Assembly: GCA_947503275.1 (NCBI GenBank)
Contig: CANNCZ010000002.1
Coordinates: forward strand, 888,733-952,732
DNA length: 64,000 nucleotides
Source of the DNA: an uncultured Erythrobacter sp.
GTDB taxonomy: Bacteria > Pseudomonadota > Alphaproteobacteria > Sphingomonadales > Sphingomonadaceae
Direction of reading: 5' to 3'
Shown here: positions 46,912-54,861 of the stretch, in pieces
How positions within the stretch are numbered: the stretch's first letter is position 1
Layout: each line of letters opens with the position of its first letter
Position numbers and translations under genes: made by a program
The notes under the pieces: model-generated
What the model saw: the letters and a program-made list of their open reading frames with translations, nothing else
Databases searched by the model: none
What the model was told of the DNA's origin: nothing

Positions 46912-48134
46912 ACCGCGCGCTCAAACACGGCAGCGATCCCTTGCCCGCCGCCAATGCACATGGTTTCGAGGCCATAGCGCACCTCGCGCCGATGCATTTC
47001 GGCTGCCATATCCGCGAGAATACGACCGCCGGTTGCGCCGATTGGGTGGCCAAGTGAAATGCCCGAGCCGTTCACGTTCAGGATCTCGCGACGGCTGTCA
47101 TCCGCGCTCCAGCCCCAGCCTTTCAACACCGCGAGCGCTTGCGGGGCGAAGGCTTCGTTCAATTCGACCAGACCTATATCGTCCCAGCTGTATCCGCGCC
47201 GTTCAAACAGGCGCTCCACCGCAGGGACCGGACCGATCCCCATGCGCGATGGGTCACAGCCTGCCGCGGCCCACCCGCCGAACCATAGGCTGGGTTCGAG
47301 GCCCAGTTCTTCGAGTTTGTCCTCTGCCACCACCAAACACGCGGCGGCCGCGTCGTTTTGTTGGCTCGCATTGCCGGCAGTGACGATAGCTTGCGGGTCG
47401 CGCTTTCCATCAATCGCGCGCAATTTGCCCAAAGTCTCCATCGACGCATCGGCGCGATACCCTTCGTCCTTTGCAAAGGGCACAGGATCCCCGCGGCGTT
47501 GTGGCACGTCCACCGGCACCAATTGCGCGTCGAATTTTCCATTTTCCCAAGCCGATGCAGCGTTCTGATGGCTGCGCACCGCAAAAGCGTCTGCCTCCTC
47601 GCGGCTGATCTCGTAGTCCTTGGCGAGGTTCTCTGCGGTTTCGATCATGCCGGTGATTACACCGAAGCGTTCTATCGGTTGGCTCATCAAACGACCGCGC
47701 GATAGGCGGTCATGCAACGTGATGTCACCCATCCGCGCTCCACCGCGCCCTTGCAGTGTGTAATGTTCAACATTGGACATGCTTTCGCACCCGCCCGCAA
47801 CGACCACATCGGCCATGCCGGTTTCGACCATCATCGCCGCATTGGCGACCGCTTGGACGCCAGATCCGCAGCGCCGATCCAACTGATATCCTGGCACTTC
47901 GAGCGGCAATCCAGCGGCGAGCCAGCTCCAATGCCCAATCGCAGGGGCCTCTGCATTGCCGTATCCTTGGGAGAAGACGACATCGTCGACGCGTGTGGGA
48001 TCGATTCCGCTGCGTTCGATTAGCGCCTTAAGGATGATTGCCCCGAGTTCGCCCGCATTCATGCTGGACAACCCACCGAGAAATTTGCCCACGGGTGTGC
48101 GCAGGGGCGATACGATGGCTGCTCTTCTGGTCAT
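46908..48134 (-). CDS. Acetyl-CoA C-acyltransferase (thiolase)
   Basis: A 408-residue thiolase. Active-site Cys89 lies in LDRRCGSG, with VVAGGCESMSN, the LNEAFAPQALAVL motif, GHPIGATGGR (catalytic His) and CIGGGQG (second Cys) all present. ATG 48134 is preferred to the TTG just before it. It is unlike the thiolase at 34931 in sequence detail and sits in a degradation operon, so it likely cleaves the last beta-ketoacyl-CoA of a specific pathway. Gap to the upstream CoA-transferase is nine bases. Confidence 0.93.
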   Translation of the reverse strand: MTRRAAIVSPLRTPVGKFLGGLSSMNAGELGAIILKALIERSGIDPTRVDDVVFSQGYGNAEAPAIGHWSWLAAGLPLEVPGYQLDRRCGSGVQAVANAAMMVETGMADVVVAGGCESMSNVEHYTLQGRGGARMGDITLHDRLSRGRLMSQPIERFGVITGMIETAENLAKDYEISREEADAFAVRSHQNAASAWENGKFDAQLVPVDVPQRRGDPVPFAKDEGYRADASMETLGKLRAIDGKRDPQAIVTAGNASQQNDAAAACLVVAEDKLEELGLEPSLWFGGWAAAGCDPSRMGIGPVPAVERLFERRGYSWDDIGLVELNEAFAPQALAVLKGWGWSADDSRREILNVNGSGISLGHPIGATGGRILADMAAEMHRREVRYGLETMCIGGGQGIAAVFERAV

Positions 48135-48143
48135 CAATTGTCC

Positions 48144-49388
48144 TTACCCTGTGTGCTTATCGGAAAGTGCGACAGTTCCCGCATCCACCAATTTACCAAT
48201 GGTGCCGCTGGAAAGCCCAAGCCGCTCTGCAAGTATCTCTTCGGAATGTTGGCCGAGATAGGGGGCAGGGGCGGGATCGCTCGGTTCCTGCGCCGGCAAG
48301 TTGGCGAAGCTGCGTGGTGCGGGATACTCAAAGCCTGACGGGTTCGCCGGCGATGGCCCGAACAGCGGATTGTCTGCGACCAGAGCCGGGTCATTCGCTG
48401 CCGCGTGCGCGGTTCGGTATTTCTCGAAAGTGCACCCTTGCGCTGCCATGCGCGCTTCGAGCGCTTTGTAATCATGGCTGCTCGCAACAGTCTGGAAAAT
48501 GTCGAACAAAGCGTGGCGGTGCTTGAAGCGGGGATCATCGCCATCTGAGAATTTGACGCCGACCTTGGCCTCCAATTGGCCGATTGGGGTTGCGACGCCG
48601 AATGCTTCGACCAGTCCCACCCATTGCTTTGCTGTCAGCGCGGCGACCATGAAACGGGTGCCGTCTTTGCTTCGAAAATCGCGTCCAAACGCACCCCAGA
48701 TGGCATTGCCAAGCCGCGGGCGATCCGATCCGCGATAGAGCATCTCGGCCATCATCCCGGAATTCGCGACCGTTCCAATCGCCACATCGCCCAGCGGCAC
48801 GCGAACCTCATTGCCCGTGCCGGTCGCATCGCGGTGACGCAGAGCAGCCAGCATCGCAAAGGCGCAATAGGCCCCGGTAATGAAATCCCATGCGGGAAGG
48901 ACTTGGTTGACCGGCGGTGCGGTGTCCATCTCCCATTCCTCTGGGCCGGTCATCAGCGGGTATCCACTCGCCGCATTGACCGTGAAGTCCATCGCCTGAC
49001 GCCCATCGTGCCAACCCATGATCCGCACCGACGTCATATCGGGCGCGCCGTTGGGTTGTGCCGCTTTCATCGCGGCGTGCGAGAGGAAGCTCTTCTCTGG
49101 CAGATTGGTGATGCATTGCGCGGTCTTGGCCGCCAGTTCGACACAAAGCTCGCGGCCCTCACCACTGCGCAGGTCCAGCGCGACCGATTTCTTGGCGCGG
49201 TTGAGGTTCTCCCAAGACAGCGAGCGTCCCTCGCTGGTGAGCATATAGCGATCGTAATCCAATCCCCCCGCCTTGTGATCAACGCGTATGACCTCCGCGC
49301 CCATTTGTGCGCAATAGAGGCCCGCTGTGGGTGATGCCACAAAGCTGGAGACCTCGATAATCGAGAGGTCGTTGAGGAGTTGGTACAT
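48144..49388 (-). CDS. CaiB/BaiF family CoA-transferase
   Basis: A 414-residue class III CoA-transferase, which moves CoA between acids through a mixed anhydride on an aspartate. The start LLNDLSIIEVSSFVASPTAGLYCAQMGAEVIRVD is the family's nucleotide-fold signature, and VLPAWDFITGAYCAFAMLAAL holds the catalytic Asp. LNRAKKSVALDLRSGEG is also typical. Its place between an acyl-CoA dehydrogenase and a thiolase suggests it activates the pathway substrate. The acceptor acid is unknown; similar genes occur in bile acid, carnitine and methylacyl (racemase) metabolism. Confidence 0.9.
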   Translation of the reverse strand: MYQLLNDLSIIEVSSFVASPTAGLYCAQMGAEVIRVDHKAGGLDYDRYMLTSEGRSLSWENLNRAKKSVALDLRSGEGRELCVELAAKTAQCITNLPEKSFLSHAAMKAAQPNGAPDMTSVRIMGWHDGRQAMDFTVNAASGYPLMTGPEEWEMDTAPPVNQVLPAWDFITGAYCAFAMLAALRHRDATGTGNEVRVPLGDVAIGTVANSGMMAEMLYRGSDRPRLGNAIWGAFGRDFRSKDGTRFMVAALTAKQWVGLVEAFGVATPIGQLEAKVGVKFSDGDDPRFKHRHALFDIFQTVASSHDYKALEARMAAQGCTFEKYRTAHAAANDPALVADNPLFGPSPANPSGFEYPAPRSFANLPAQEPSDPAPAPYLGQHSEEILAERLGLSSGTIGKLVDAGTVALSDKHTG

Positions 49389-49438
49389 TTGTTTCCTTGT
49401 CTTTGGAGCGAGCCAAGGCGCAGCTTGGCGCCATTAGA

Positions 49439-50641
49439 TCAAGACACCTTTTCCCATTCGCGCAGCATGTGCTTGGCGATCTGAAGCTGGAGGATTTGTG
49501 TGGTGCCCTCGTAAATGCGGTAAATGCGCGCATCGCGGTAAAAGCGTTCTGCATCGTATTCGGCGAGGTAGCCCGCGCCGCCATAGACCTGAACGACCCG
49601 GTCGACCACGCGCCCACACATTTCGGACGCGAAGACTTTGAAGGCGGCGGCTTTGATCAGGATATTCTCACCGCGATCGGCGCGCTCCGTCACGTCTTTC
49701 ATCATCGCCTCGGCGGCGTAGATTTCGATCTCGCTATCGGCCAGCATCGCTTGGATCAGTTGAAAATTGGCGATGGGTTCGCCGAAAGCCTTGCGTTCAT
49801 TGGCGTATTGAATTGCGGAATTGAGCGCGCGGCGCGCATAGCCTGTTGCAGCAGCTCCCACGGAAATGCGGCCATTGTCGAGGCTCTGCATGGCAAAGCG
49901 GAAGCCCTTGCCGGTCTCCCCGCCCAACAAGGCATCACCCGGCACTTTCACATCGTCGAGCATGATATCAGAGATGTGCGATCCGGATTGACCCATCTTG
50001 GCATCGGGCGATCCGGTCGACATACCCGGCGTGTTCATCGGCACCAGAAACGCGCTGACATGGGCGTTCTTGGGCAAGGCCTCTTTTTCGGTTCGCGCCA
50101 TGATCAATGCGACATCCGCATGGGGCGCGTTGGTGATGTATCGCTTAGTGCCATTGAGCACCCAGCCATTGCCATCCGGGTCCGGCGTCGCCGTGGTCGC
50201 CATCGCTGCGCTGTCGCTGCCTGATCCCGGTTCGGTCAGCCCGAAACAGGCGATTTTGCCTTCGACTAGCTTTGGATACCATTCCGCCCGCTGTTCTTCG
50301 GTGGCCCCGTTTTTGAGGGCGCTCGCAAACATTCCGACATTAATCGAGAAGATTGAGCGATAGGCTGGCGCGGCATAACTCATTATGTTCACGACGCGCG
50401 CATACTGCGTCATGTTGAGGCCCGCGCCTCCATATTCTTCAGGCACGGAGAGGCCGAACAGACCCATATCGCGCATCTCATCGACGATCTCTGGCGGGAT
50501 GGCGTCGTTTTCGACCAGATCGCCTTCCGCGGGGATCAAGCGGTCGCGGACATAGCGCTCAAGCTGTTCTGCAAATTGATCGAATGTATCATCATCCATG
50601 CCGATGGTTCCGGTGATGGGATGGGCGGGTTCACTGTTCAT
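49439..50641 (-). CDS. Acyl-CoA dehydrogenase
   Basis: An FAD enzyme of 400 residues that makes a 2,3-double bond in an acyl-CoA. It has the FAD/substrate loop CFGLTEPGSGSDSAAMATTA, the WVLNGTKRYITNAPHADV stretch, a C-terminal QVYGGAGYLAEYDAERFYRDARIYRIYEGTTQILQL with the catalytic Glu (YEGT position), and IAKHML. The electron acceptor would be ETF. Its start overlaps the stop of a small lipoprotein gene by four bases (ATGA). Confidence 0.93.
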   Translation of the reverse strand: MNSEPAHPITGTIGMDDDTFDQFAEQLERYVRDRLIPAEGDLVENDAIPPEIVDEMRDMGLFGLSVPEEYGGAGLNMTQYARVVNIMSYAAPAYRSIFSINVGMFASALKNGATEEQRAEWYPKLVEGKIACFGLTEPGSGSDSAAMATTATPDPDGNGWVLNGTKRYITNAPHADVALIMARTEKEALPKNAHVSAFLVPMNTPGMSTGSPDAKMGQSGSHISDIMLDDVKVPGDALLGGETGKGFRFAMQSLDNGRISVGAAATGYARRALNSAIQYANERKAFGEPIANFQLIQAMLADSEIEIYAAEAMMKDVTERADRGENILIKAAAFKVFASEMCGRVVDRVVQVYGGAGYLAEYDAERFYRDARIYRIYEGTTQILQLQIAKHMLREWEKVS

Positions 50642-50877
50642 TGGGTCGATGCCTCTTGGGATTCTTCGGATGCTGACTCTCCCTCAGGCAATCCAACCGG
50701 CGGTAGAGTGCCTTCGGGCAGACGCCTTTCGTCGAGCATTTCAGCTGCCTCTTCGAGCGCCTCTGCCTCGCCTTCGCTTACCGCACCCGGCGCGCTGCCA
50801 CCTGAACTCCCGCAGGCGGCCAGCGGAATTGCAATGGCGAGGGTTACGAGCCAGTGCCCGTGCGGCTTGGCTCGCAT
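50638..50877 (-). CDS. Small lipoprotein of unknown function
   Basis: A 79-residue predicted lipoprotein: basic signal start, hydrophobic segment, lipobox LAAC, then a Glu/Ser-rich, mostly disordered mature part ending EASTQ. No family recognised. ATG 50877 sits three bases from the stop of the next upstream lipoprotein gene, and its own stop overlaps the acyl-CoA dehydrogenase start as ATGA. It is therefore translated inside the CoA operon rather than being a separate unit. Confidence 0.72.
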   Translation of the reverse strand: MRAKPHGHWLVTLAIAIPLAACGSSGGSAPGAVSEGEAEALEEAAEMLDERRLPEGTLPPVGLPEGESASEESQEASTQ

Positions 50878-50880
50878 CAC

Positions 50881-51234
50881 CTATTCGACCGGAACAGCAG
50901 CGGCGGCGGCCTCGGCCGCTTCAACAGCGGCGTTGGCTTCGTCTGCAACAGCAGCCGCTTGCGCCGCGACTTCAGCGGCCCGATCAGCGGTTTCCTCGGT
51001 CGTCACCGGATCCGGCGCGCGAGACGCTGGGTCGATTGCTGGCTCTTCGGCTGCCTGAGGGCCAAGTGCATCCGCATCGGCAACGGGTTCCTCAGTAATC
51101 GGCTCCAGCGCCTCTTGCGCAGGCATTTCAACCGATTCGGGCACGACTTCGGTAGAGCGATCATCGCTGTCGCTGCACGCGGCCAAAGTGATTGCTGCGC
51201 TGCTGAGCACCGCGATTGTGGCAAGTTTTTTCAT
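50881..51234 (-). CDS. Alanine/glutamate-rich lipoprotein of unknown function
   Basis: A 117-residue predicted lipoprotein (KKLATIAVLSSAAITLAAC, lipobox LAAC). The mature part is acidic and Pro/Glu-rich to about residue 80. The last 35 residues are almost only Ala, Glu and Val in a helical, coiled-coil-like pattern ending VPVE. No family recognised. ATG 51234 (MKK) is a strong signal start; the longer open frame upstream is not signal-like. It is the first gene of the operon 51234-46063. Confidence 0.72.
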   Translation of the reverse strand: MKKLATIAVLSSAAITLAACSDSDDRSTEVVPESVEMPAQEALEPITEEPVADADALGPQAAEEPAIDPASRAPDPVTTEETADRAAEVAAQAAAVADEANAAVEAAEAAAAAVPVE

Positions 51235-51380
51235 GGGGTTCGTCCTCCTCTTACCCAAACTGTTGGCGACAGGTGTAGCGGTGAGAGGCGGGTTAAGCCA
51301 AGCGCGAATTGATGCATCGAAACGGCACAGTTGTAACACGACTGCCCGCTCGCCGTGAGATTTGGAGTAGAGCAGCGCGC

Positions 51381-52388
51381 ATGGTTCAACTTCCCGCATA
51401 TGCTCGCCCGCGCCTCGCGCTTCGTCTCGCCAATTCGCTCGATTGGGTGTGCATGGTGCTCATCCTGGGTTTGGCCGCATTGCTGCTGCCGATGACCGCC
51501 GCGAAGGCACAGAACAGCGGCGCATCTTTCACCATCACGGAAAGTGGGCGCGGCTATGGGACTCTTCAGGCCGCAGTGAATGCGATTGGCGATCAGCGCG
51601 GCACGATTGAGATTGCGCCGGGCACCTATCGTGAATGCGCCGTGCAGACCGCAGGTGTGGTCATCTATGCCGCACGCGAGGCGGGCACAGTGACGTTTGA
51701 TCGGACCACTTGTGAAGGTAAAGCGGCTCTGGTGCTGCGTGGCCTTGGCGCGGAAATCCGCGGAATCACCTTCACCAATATGAATGTGCGCGATGGCAAT
51801 GGCGCTGGTATCCGATTGGAGAAAGGCGCTCTCAACGTCGCCTATTCTCGTTTCATGAACAGCCAGCAGGGTATCCTGACTGCGAACGATCCGAATGGCC
51901 GCATCTATATCATGCGGTCGACCTTCACCGGGCTTGGCACTTGCGAAAATTCAGCGGGTTGTGCGCATTCGCTCTATATCGGCAATTATGGCGAATTGAC
52001 CGTGCGCGACAGCCGGTTTGAGCGTGGTCGCGGCGGGCATTATCTGAAGGCGCGCGCGGCCAATGTCGTGATTGAGAACAACAGCTTTGATGACGCGCAA
52101 GGATCAGAGACCAATTACATGATCGACTTGCCCGCAGGCAGCCGAGGCAGCATCGCTGGCAATTGGTTCATGCAAGGGCGCAGCAAACAGAATTACTCCG
52201 CCTTTATCGCACTGGGCGCGGAGACAGTGCTGCATTCGTCCGATGGCTTAAGTGTGCGCGGCAATGAGGCGCGATTTGTGCCGGGTTTACAGCGTTCGAG
52301 TGTGTTTCTGGCCGATTGGACCGGCTCTAGTGTCGCTTTGTCGGGCAACACGCTGGCACGCGGACTGACGGATTACGAGCGGCGCTAA
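51381..52388 (+). CDS. Right-handed parallel beta-helix protein
   Basis: A secreted or periplasmic protein of 335 residues. After a signal segment (LDWVCMVLILGLAALLLPMTAAKAQ) it shows the repeating short-strand pattern of pectate-lyase-like beta helices: IEIAPGTYRECAVQTAGVVIYA, GAEIRGITFTNMNVRDGNGAGIRLEKGALNVAYSRF, LTVRDSRFERGRGGHYLKARAANVVIENNSF. No catalytic signature of a known lyase is clear, so substrate and activity are unknown; polysaccharide binding is likely. It diverges from the lipoprotein operon and converges with the GNAT gene (four-base stop overlap). Confidence 0.8.
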   Translation: MVQLPAYARPRLALRLANSLDWVCMVLILGLAALLLPMTAAKAQNSGASFTITESGRGYGTLQAAVNAIGDQRGTIEIAPGTYRECAVQTAGVVIYAAREAGTVTFDRTTCEGKAALVLRGLGAEIRGITFTNMNVRDGNGAGIRLEKGALNVAYSRFMNSQQGILTANDPNGRIYIMRSTFTGLGTCENSAGCAHSLYIGNYGELTVRDSRFERGRGGHYLKARAANVVIENNSFDDAQGSETNYMIDLPAGSRGSIAGNWFMQGRSKQNYSAFIALGAETVLHSSDGLSVRGNEARFVPGLQRSSVFLADWTGSSVALSGNTLARGLTDYERR

Positions 52389-52906
52389 GGGGCTGGGGTA
52401 AATCCCGGCGCGAAAGCGACCTCGCCGCTGGGCATTGCTCCGCCTAGCAGCAGAACCTGAAAGAACTCTGGCGGACCGCCAGAATAGGTGAGCTGCGGCA
52501 CATGCTCAAAGCCAAAGCGCGGGTAGTAGATATTGCTGCCGATCAAGACGATGCCTTTGGCACCTTGCACTCGCAGGTCAGCGATGCCGCGCTTGATCAA
52601 CGCACCGCCGATGCCGCGCTGCTGCAATTCAGGCAACACCGATACTGGGCCAAGGCCGAACCACCCCATAGCTCTATCGGTGATGGTAACAGGCGAAAAC
52701 GCGATGTGACCGACAATCCGATCCCCATCTTCCGCCACCAATGAAAGCGTCAAATCGCCATCTGCACGCAAGCGGTCGATCACATGCTGCTCATCCCCGC
52801 CGCTAAATGGCATGGGTTTAAAGGCCGTTTCAGTCAGCGCGTGGATGGTCGCTTCGTCACCCGGCGCCTCTGGCCGGATGGTGATGGCAATATCGGGTCC
52901 GTTCAT
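52385..52906 (-). CDS. GNAT family N-acetyltransferase (YhbS-like)
   Basis: A 173-residue acyltransferase using acetyl-CoA. The GNAT core is visible: IRPEAPGDEATIHALTETAF, then VGHIAFSPVTI, and the acetyl-CoA loop LGPVSVLPELQQRGIGGALIKRGI (RxxGxG/A). A C-terminal half with SNIYYPRFGFEHV is typical of the YhbS branch. The substrate is unknown. It overlaps ribA by four bases (ATGA) and so belongs to the xth-ribA-GNAT operon. Confidence 0.87.
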   Translation of the reverse strand: MNGPDIAITIRPEAPGDEATIHALTETAFKPMPFSGGDEQHVIDRLRADGDLTLSLVAEDGDRIVGHIAFSPVTITDRAMGWFGLGPVSVLPELQQRGIGGALIKRGIADLRVQGAKGIVLIGSNIYYPRFGFEHVPQLTYSGGPPEFFQVLLLGGAMPSGEVAFAPGFTPAP

Positions 52907-53976
52907 TTCAACAAGTGTCCTGACCTATCGCGCTTCGTTGCGAGATAGCGCGCATTGTATGGGTTATCGGGCAATTGATGCTGCACCCGTTCTGACACGG
53001 TGATCCCTGCTGTCTCCAACGCGGCAACTTTAGCCGGATTGTTCGTCATTAATCGAATTTCGCGCGCACCCAGCAATTCAAGCATCCGCGCCGCCACCGG
53101 GAAATCGCGCGCTTCGTCTGGTAGGCCCAGCCGTTGGTTCGCATCGACCGTGTCAAAGCCGTCATCCTGCAACCTGTAGGCGCGCAATTTGTTGATAAGG
53201 CCAATGCCGCGGCCCTCTTGCCGCAAGTAAAGGAGCGCGCCCCATCCGCCGGTTTTCTGAGAATGATCGGCCATTGCGCCCAGAGCGCTGTCGAGTTGTG
53301 GGCCGCAATCGCATTTGAGGCTGCCTAGAATATCGCCGGTCAGGCACTCGGAGTGGACCCGGACCAGAGGCTGTGTGTCACCGCATTGGTCGCCGATGAT
53401 CAGCGCGACGTGCTCGCGCGTATCGGAGACGGAACGGAAAGCGACAATCTCCGCGTCTTCGCTGGCCGTGACGGGCAGCTTCGCTCGGGTCACGATGCGC
53501 AACGCGCTCGCTTCGGTATAAGCTTCAAGGTCTGATGCGTGAAGCGAATGCGCTTCGCCCGCATATTGCGGATCGACCATGAAGGCCGGCAGGATACCAG
53601 CAATCCGTGCCAGCTCCATAGCGGCAAGAGCGGTCTCGCGCCATTCCAGCGGATCGGCGCGAAATGGGCCTTTGAACGGATTGCCAAGATCCAATGCAGG
53701 ATCCGCGATCGGCACCGCTGCGCTCATATCAAATGGTTCTGCGCTGCGGATGAGGACCGGTGCATGAGGCACCGCAGCATCGCGTTGATTGGCAAGTTTG
53801 AGTGTCGCTGCGCGGGCTGCTGAAATCAGCAAATGCGCTGAGCTAGCCCCCCTTGCTATCGCGGTCTCAATCGGCAGCAGCACCGGCCCATCTATGAAAG
53901 ACAGTGGCCATCCATGGCGCAGCGCATCCACCGCCTGCGCGGCACGGCGGGCCGGGGAAGGCGCAATACCGCTCAA
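52903..53976 (-). CDS. ribA: GTP cyclohydrolase II with degenerate N-terminal RibB-like region
   Basis: Opens GTP to start riboflavin synthesis. The C-terminal 200 residues are a normal RibA: VRVHSECLTGDILGSLKCDCGPQL (zinc cysteines), LYLRQEGRGIGLINKLRAYRLQD (catalytic Arg) and LMTNNPAKVAALE. The N-terminal 140 residues (AVDALRHGWPLSFIDGPVLLPIETAIARGASS...) align by eye in pattern with DHBP synthase (RibB) but lack its acidic DDEDREGEGD-type catalytic loop. This half is probably inactive, and a separate RibB would be needed. Coupled to xth upstream and GNAT downstream by ATGA overlaps. Confidence 0.9.
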   Translation of the reverse strand: MSGIAPSPARRAAQAVDALRHGWPLSFIDGPVLLPIETAIARGASSAHLLISAARAATLKLANQRDAAVPHAPVLIRSAEPFDMSAAVPIADPALDLGNPFKGPFRADPLEWRETALAAMELARIAGILPAFMVDPQYAGEAHSLHASDLEAYTEASALRIVTRAKLPVTASEDAEIVAFRSVSDTREHVALIIGDQCGDTQPLVRVHSECLTGDILGSLKCDCGPQLDSALGAMADHSQKTGGWGALLYLRQEGRGIGLINKLRAYRLQDDGFDTVDANQRLGLPDEARDFPVAARMLELLGAREIRLMTNNPAKVAALETAGITVSERVQHQLPDNPYNARYLATKRDRSGHLLK

Positions 53977-54761
53977 ATATCAAACTCAGTGATCAATGGG
54001 ATGTGATCCGATGGCTTTTCCCAGCTGCGCGCATCTTCAAGGATGCTGTGCCCGCTCGCCTTTGCCGCAAGCCCAGCGCTCGCCCACATATGGTCGAGCC
54101 GCCGTCCGCGATCATTCTTGCTCCAGTCGGGAGAGCGATAGGACCACCAGCTGAAATACCGGTCCGGATCGCGGATAAACTCGCGGCCCAGATCAACCCA
54201 ACCATGTGCGTCCCTGAACCGCCCAAGTGTCTCAACTTCCAGCGGAGTGTGGCTGACGACTTTGAGGAGCTGCTTGTGGCTCCAAACGTCGCTTTCGAGC
54301 GGAGCAATGTTGAAATCGCCGACGATCAAAGTGGAGCGGTCAAGGTCGTTCGCCCAATCAGTCATTCGGGCCAGAAAGTCGAGTTTTTGGCCGAATTTGG
54401 CATTTTTTTCGCGATCAGGCACATCGCCGCCAGCGGGCACATAGACATTGTCGACGAACATATCTTTGCCAATGACTTCGACCCCGACATGCCGTGCTTC
54501 GCCATTGGCTTGCCAATCATGGCGGGACACCTCGCGGATCGGTATGCGGCTAATCGTGGCGACCCCGTGGTAGCCCTTTTGCCCATGCACCGCCTGATGC
54601 TCATAACCCATATCAGCGAGCGCCTGAGCGGGAAACTTGTCCTCTTCGCACTTGATCTCTTGCAGGCACAAAATGTCCGGCGCGTGATCGGTGAGGTATT
54701 TTTCGACAATCGGCAGGCGCAAGCGGACCGAATTGATGTTCCAGGTAGCAACAGAGATCAT
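53973..54761 (-). CDS. xth: Exodeoxyribonuclease III (AP endonuclease)
   Basis: DNA-repair exonuclease and abasic-site endonuclease of the EEP family, 262 residues. Conserved blocks are VATWNINSVRLRL, LCLQEIKCEEDKFP (metal-binding Glu), an IVGDFNIAP segment (Asp/Asn), and the C-terminal RRLDHMWAS and SDHIPL (catalytic His). ATG 54761 (MISVATWN) is the family start; the longer upstream frame is not. It heads the xth-ribA-GNAT operon and diverges from the alkaline phosphatase gene over 100 bases. Confidence 0.95.
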   Translation of the reverse strand: MISVATWNINSVRLRLPIVEKYLTDHAPDILCLQEIKCEEDKFPAQALADMGYEHQAVHGQKGYHGVATISRIPIREVSRHDWQANGEARHVGVEVIGKDMFVDNVYVPAGGDVPDREKNAKFGQKLDFLARMTDWANDLDRSTLIVGDFNIAPLESDVWSHKQLLKVVSHTPLEVETLGRFRDAHGWVDLGREFIRDPDRYFSWWSYRSPDWSKNDRGRRLDHMWASAGLAAKASGHSILEDARSWEKPSDHIPLITEFDI

Positions 54762-54861
54762 GCAACGCGATTTAGGGAGAGCTGCGCAAAAAGGCCACCT
54801 TTCCCTTTCCCGTAACAAAGGAACGCGATAGCAGCGCTCAAAGCAATCAGGGAAACCCACC

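Noticed and set aside
54762..54861. Pho box before alkaline phosphatase
   Set aside because: No pair of CTGTCAT-like repeats could be found on either strand.
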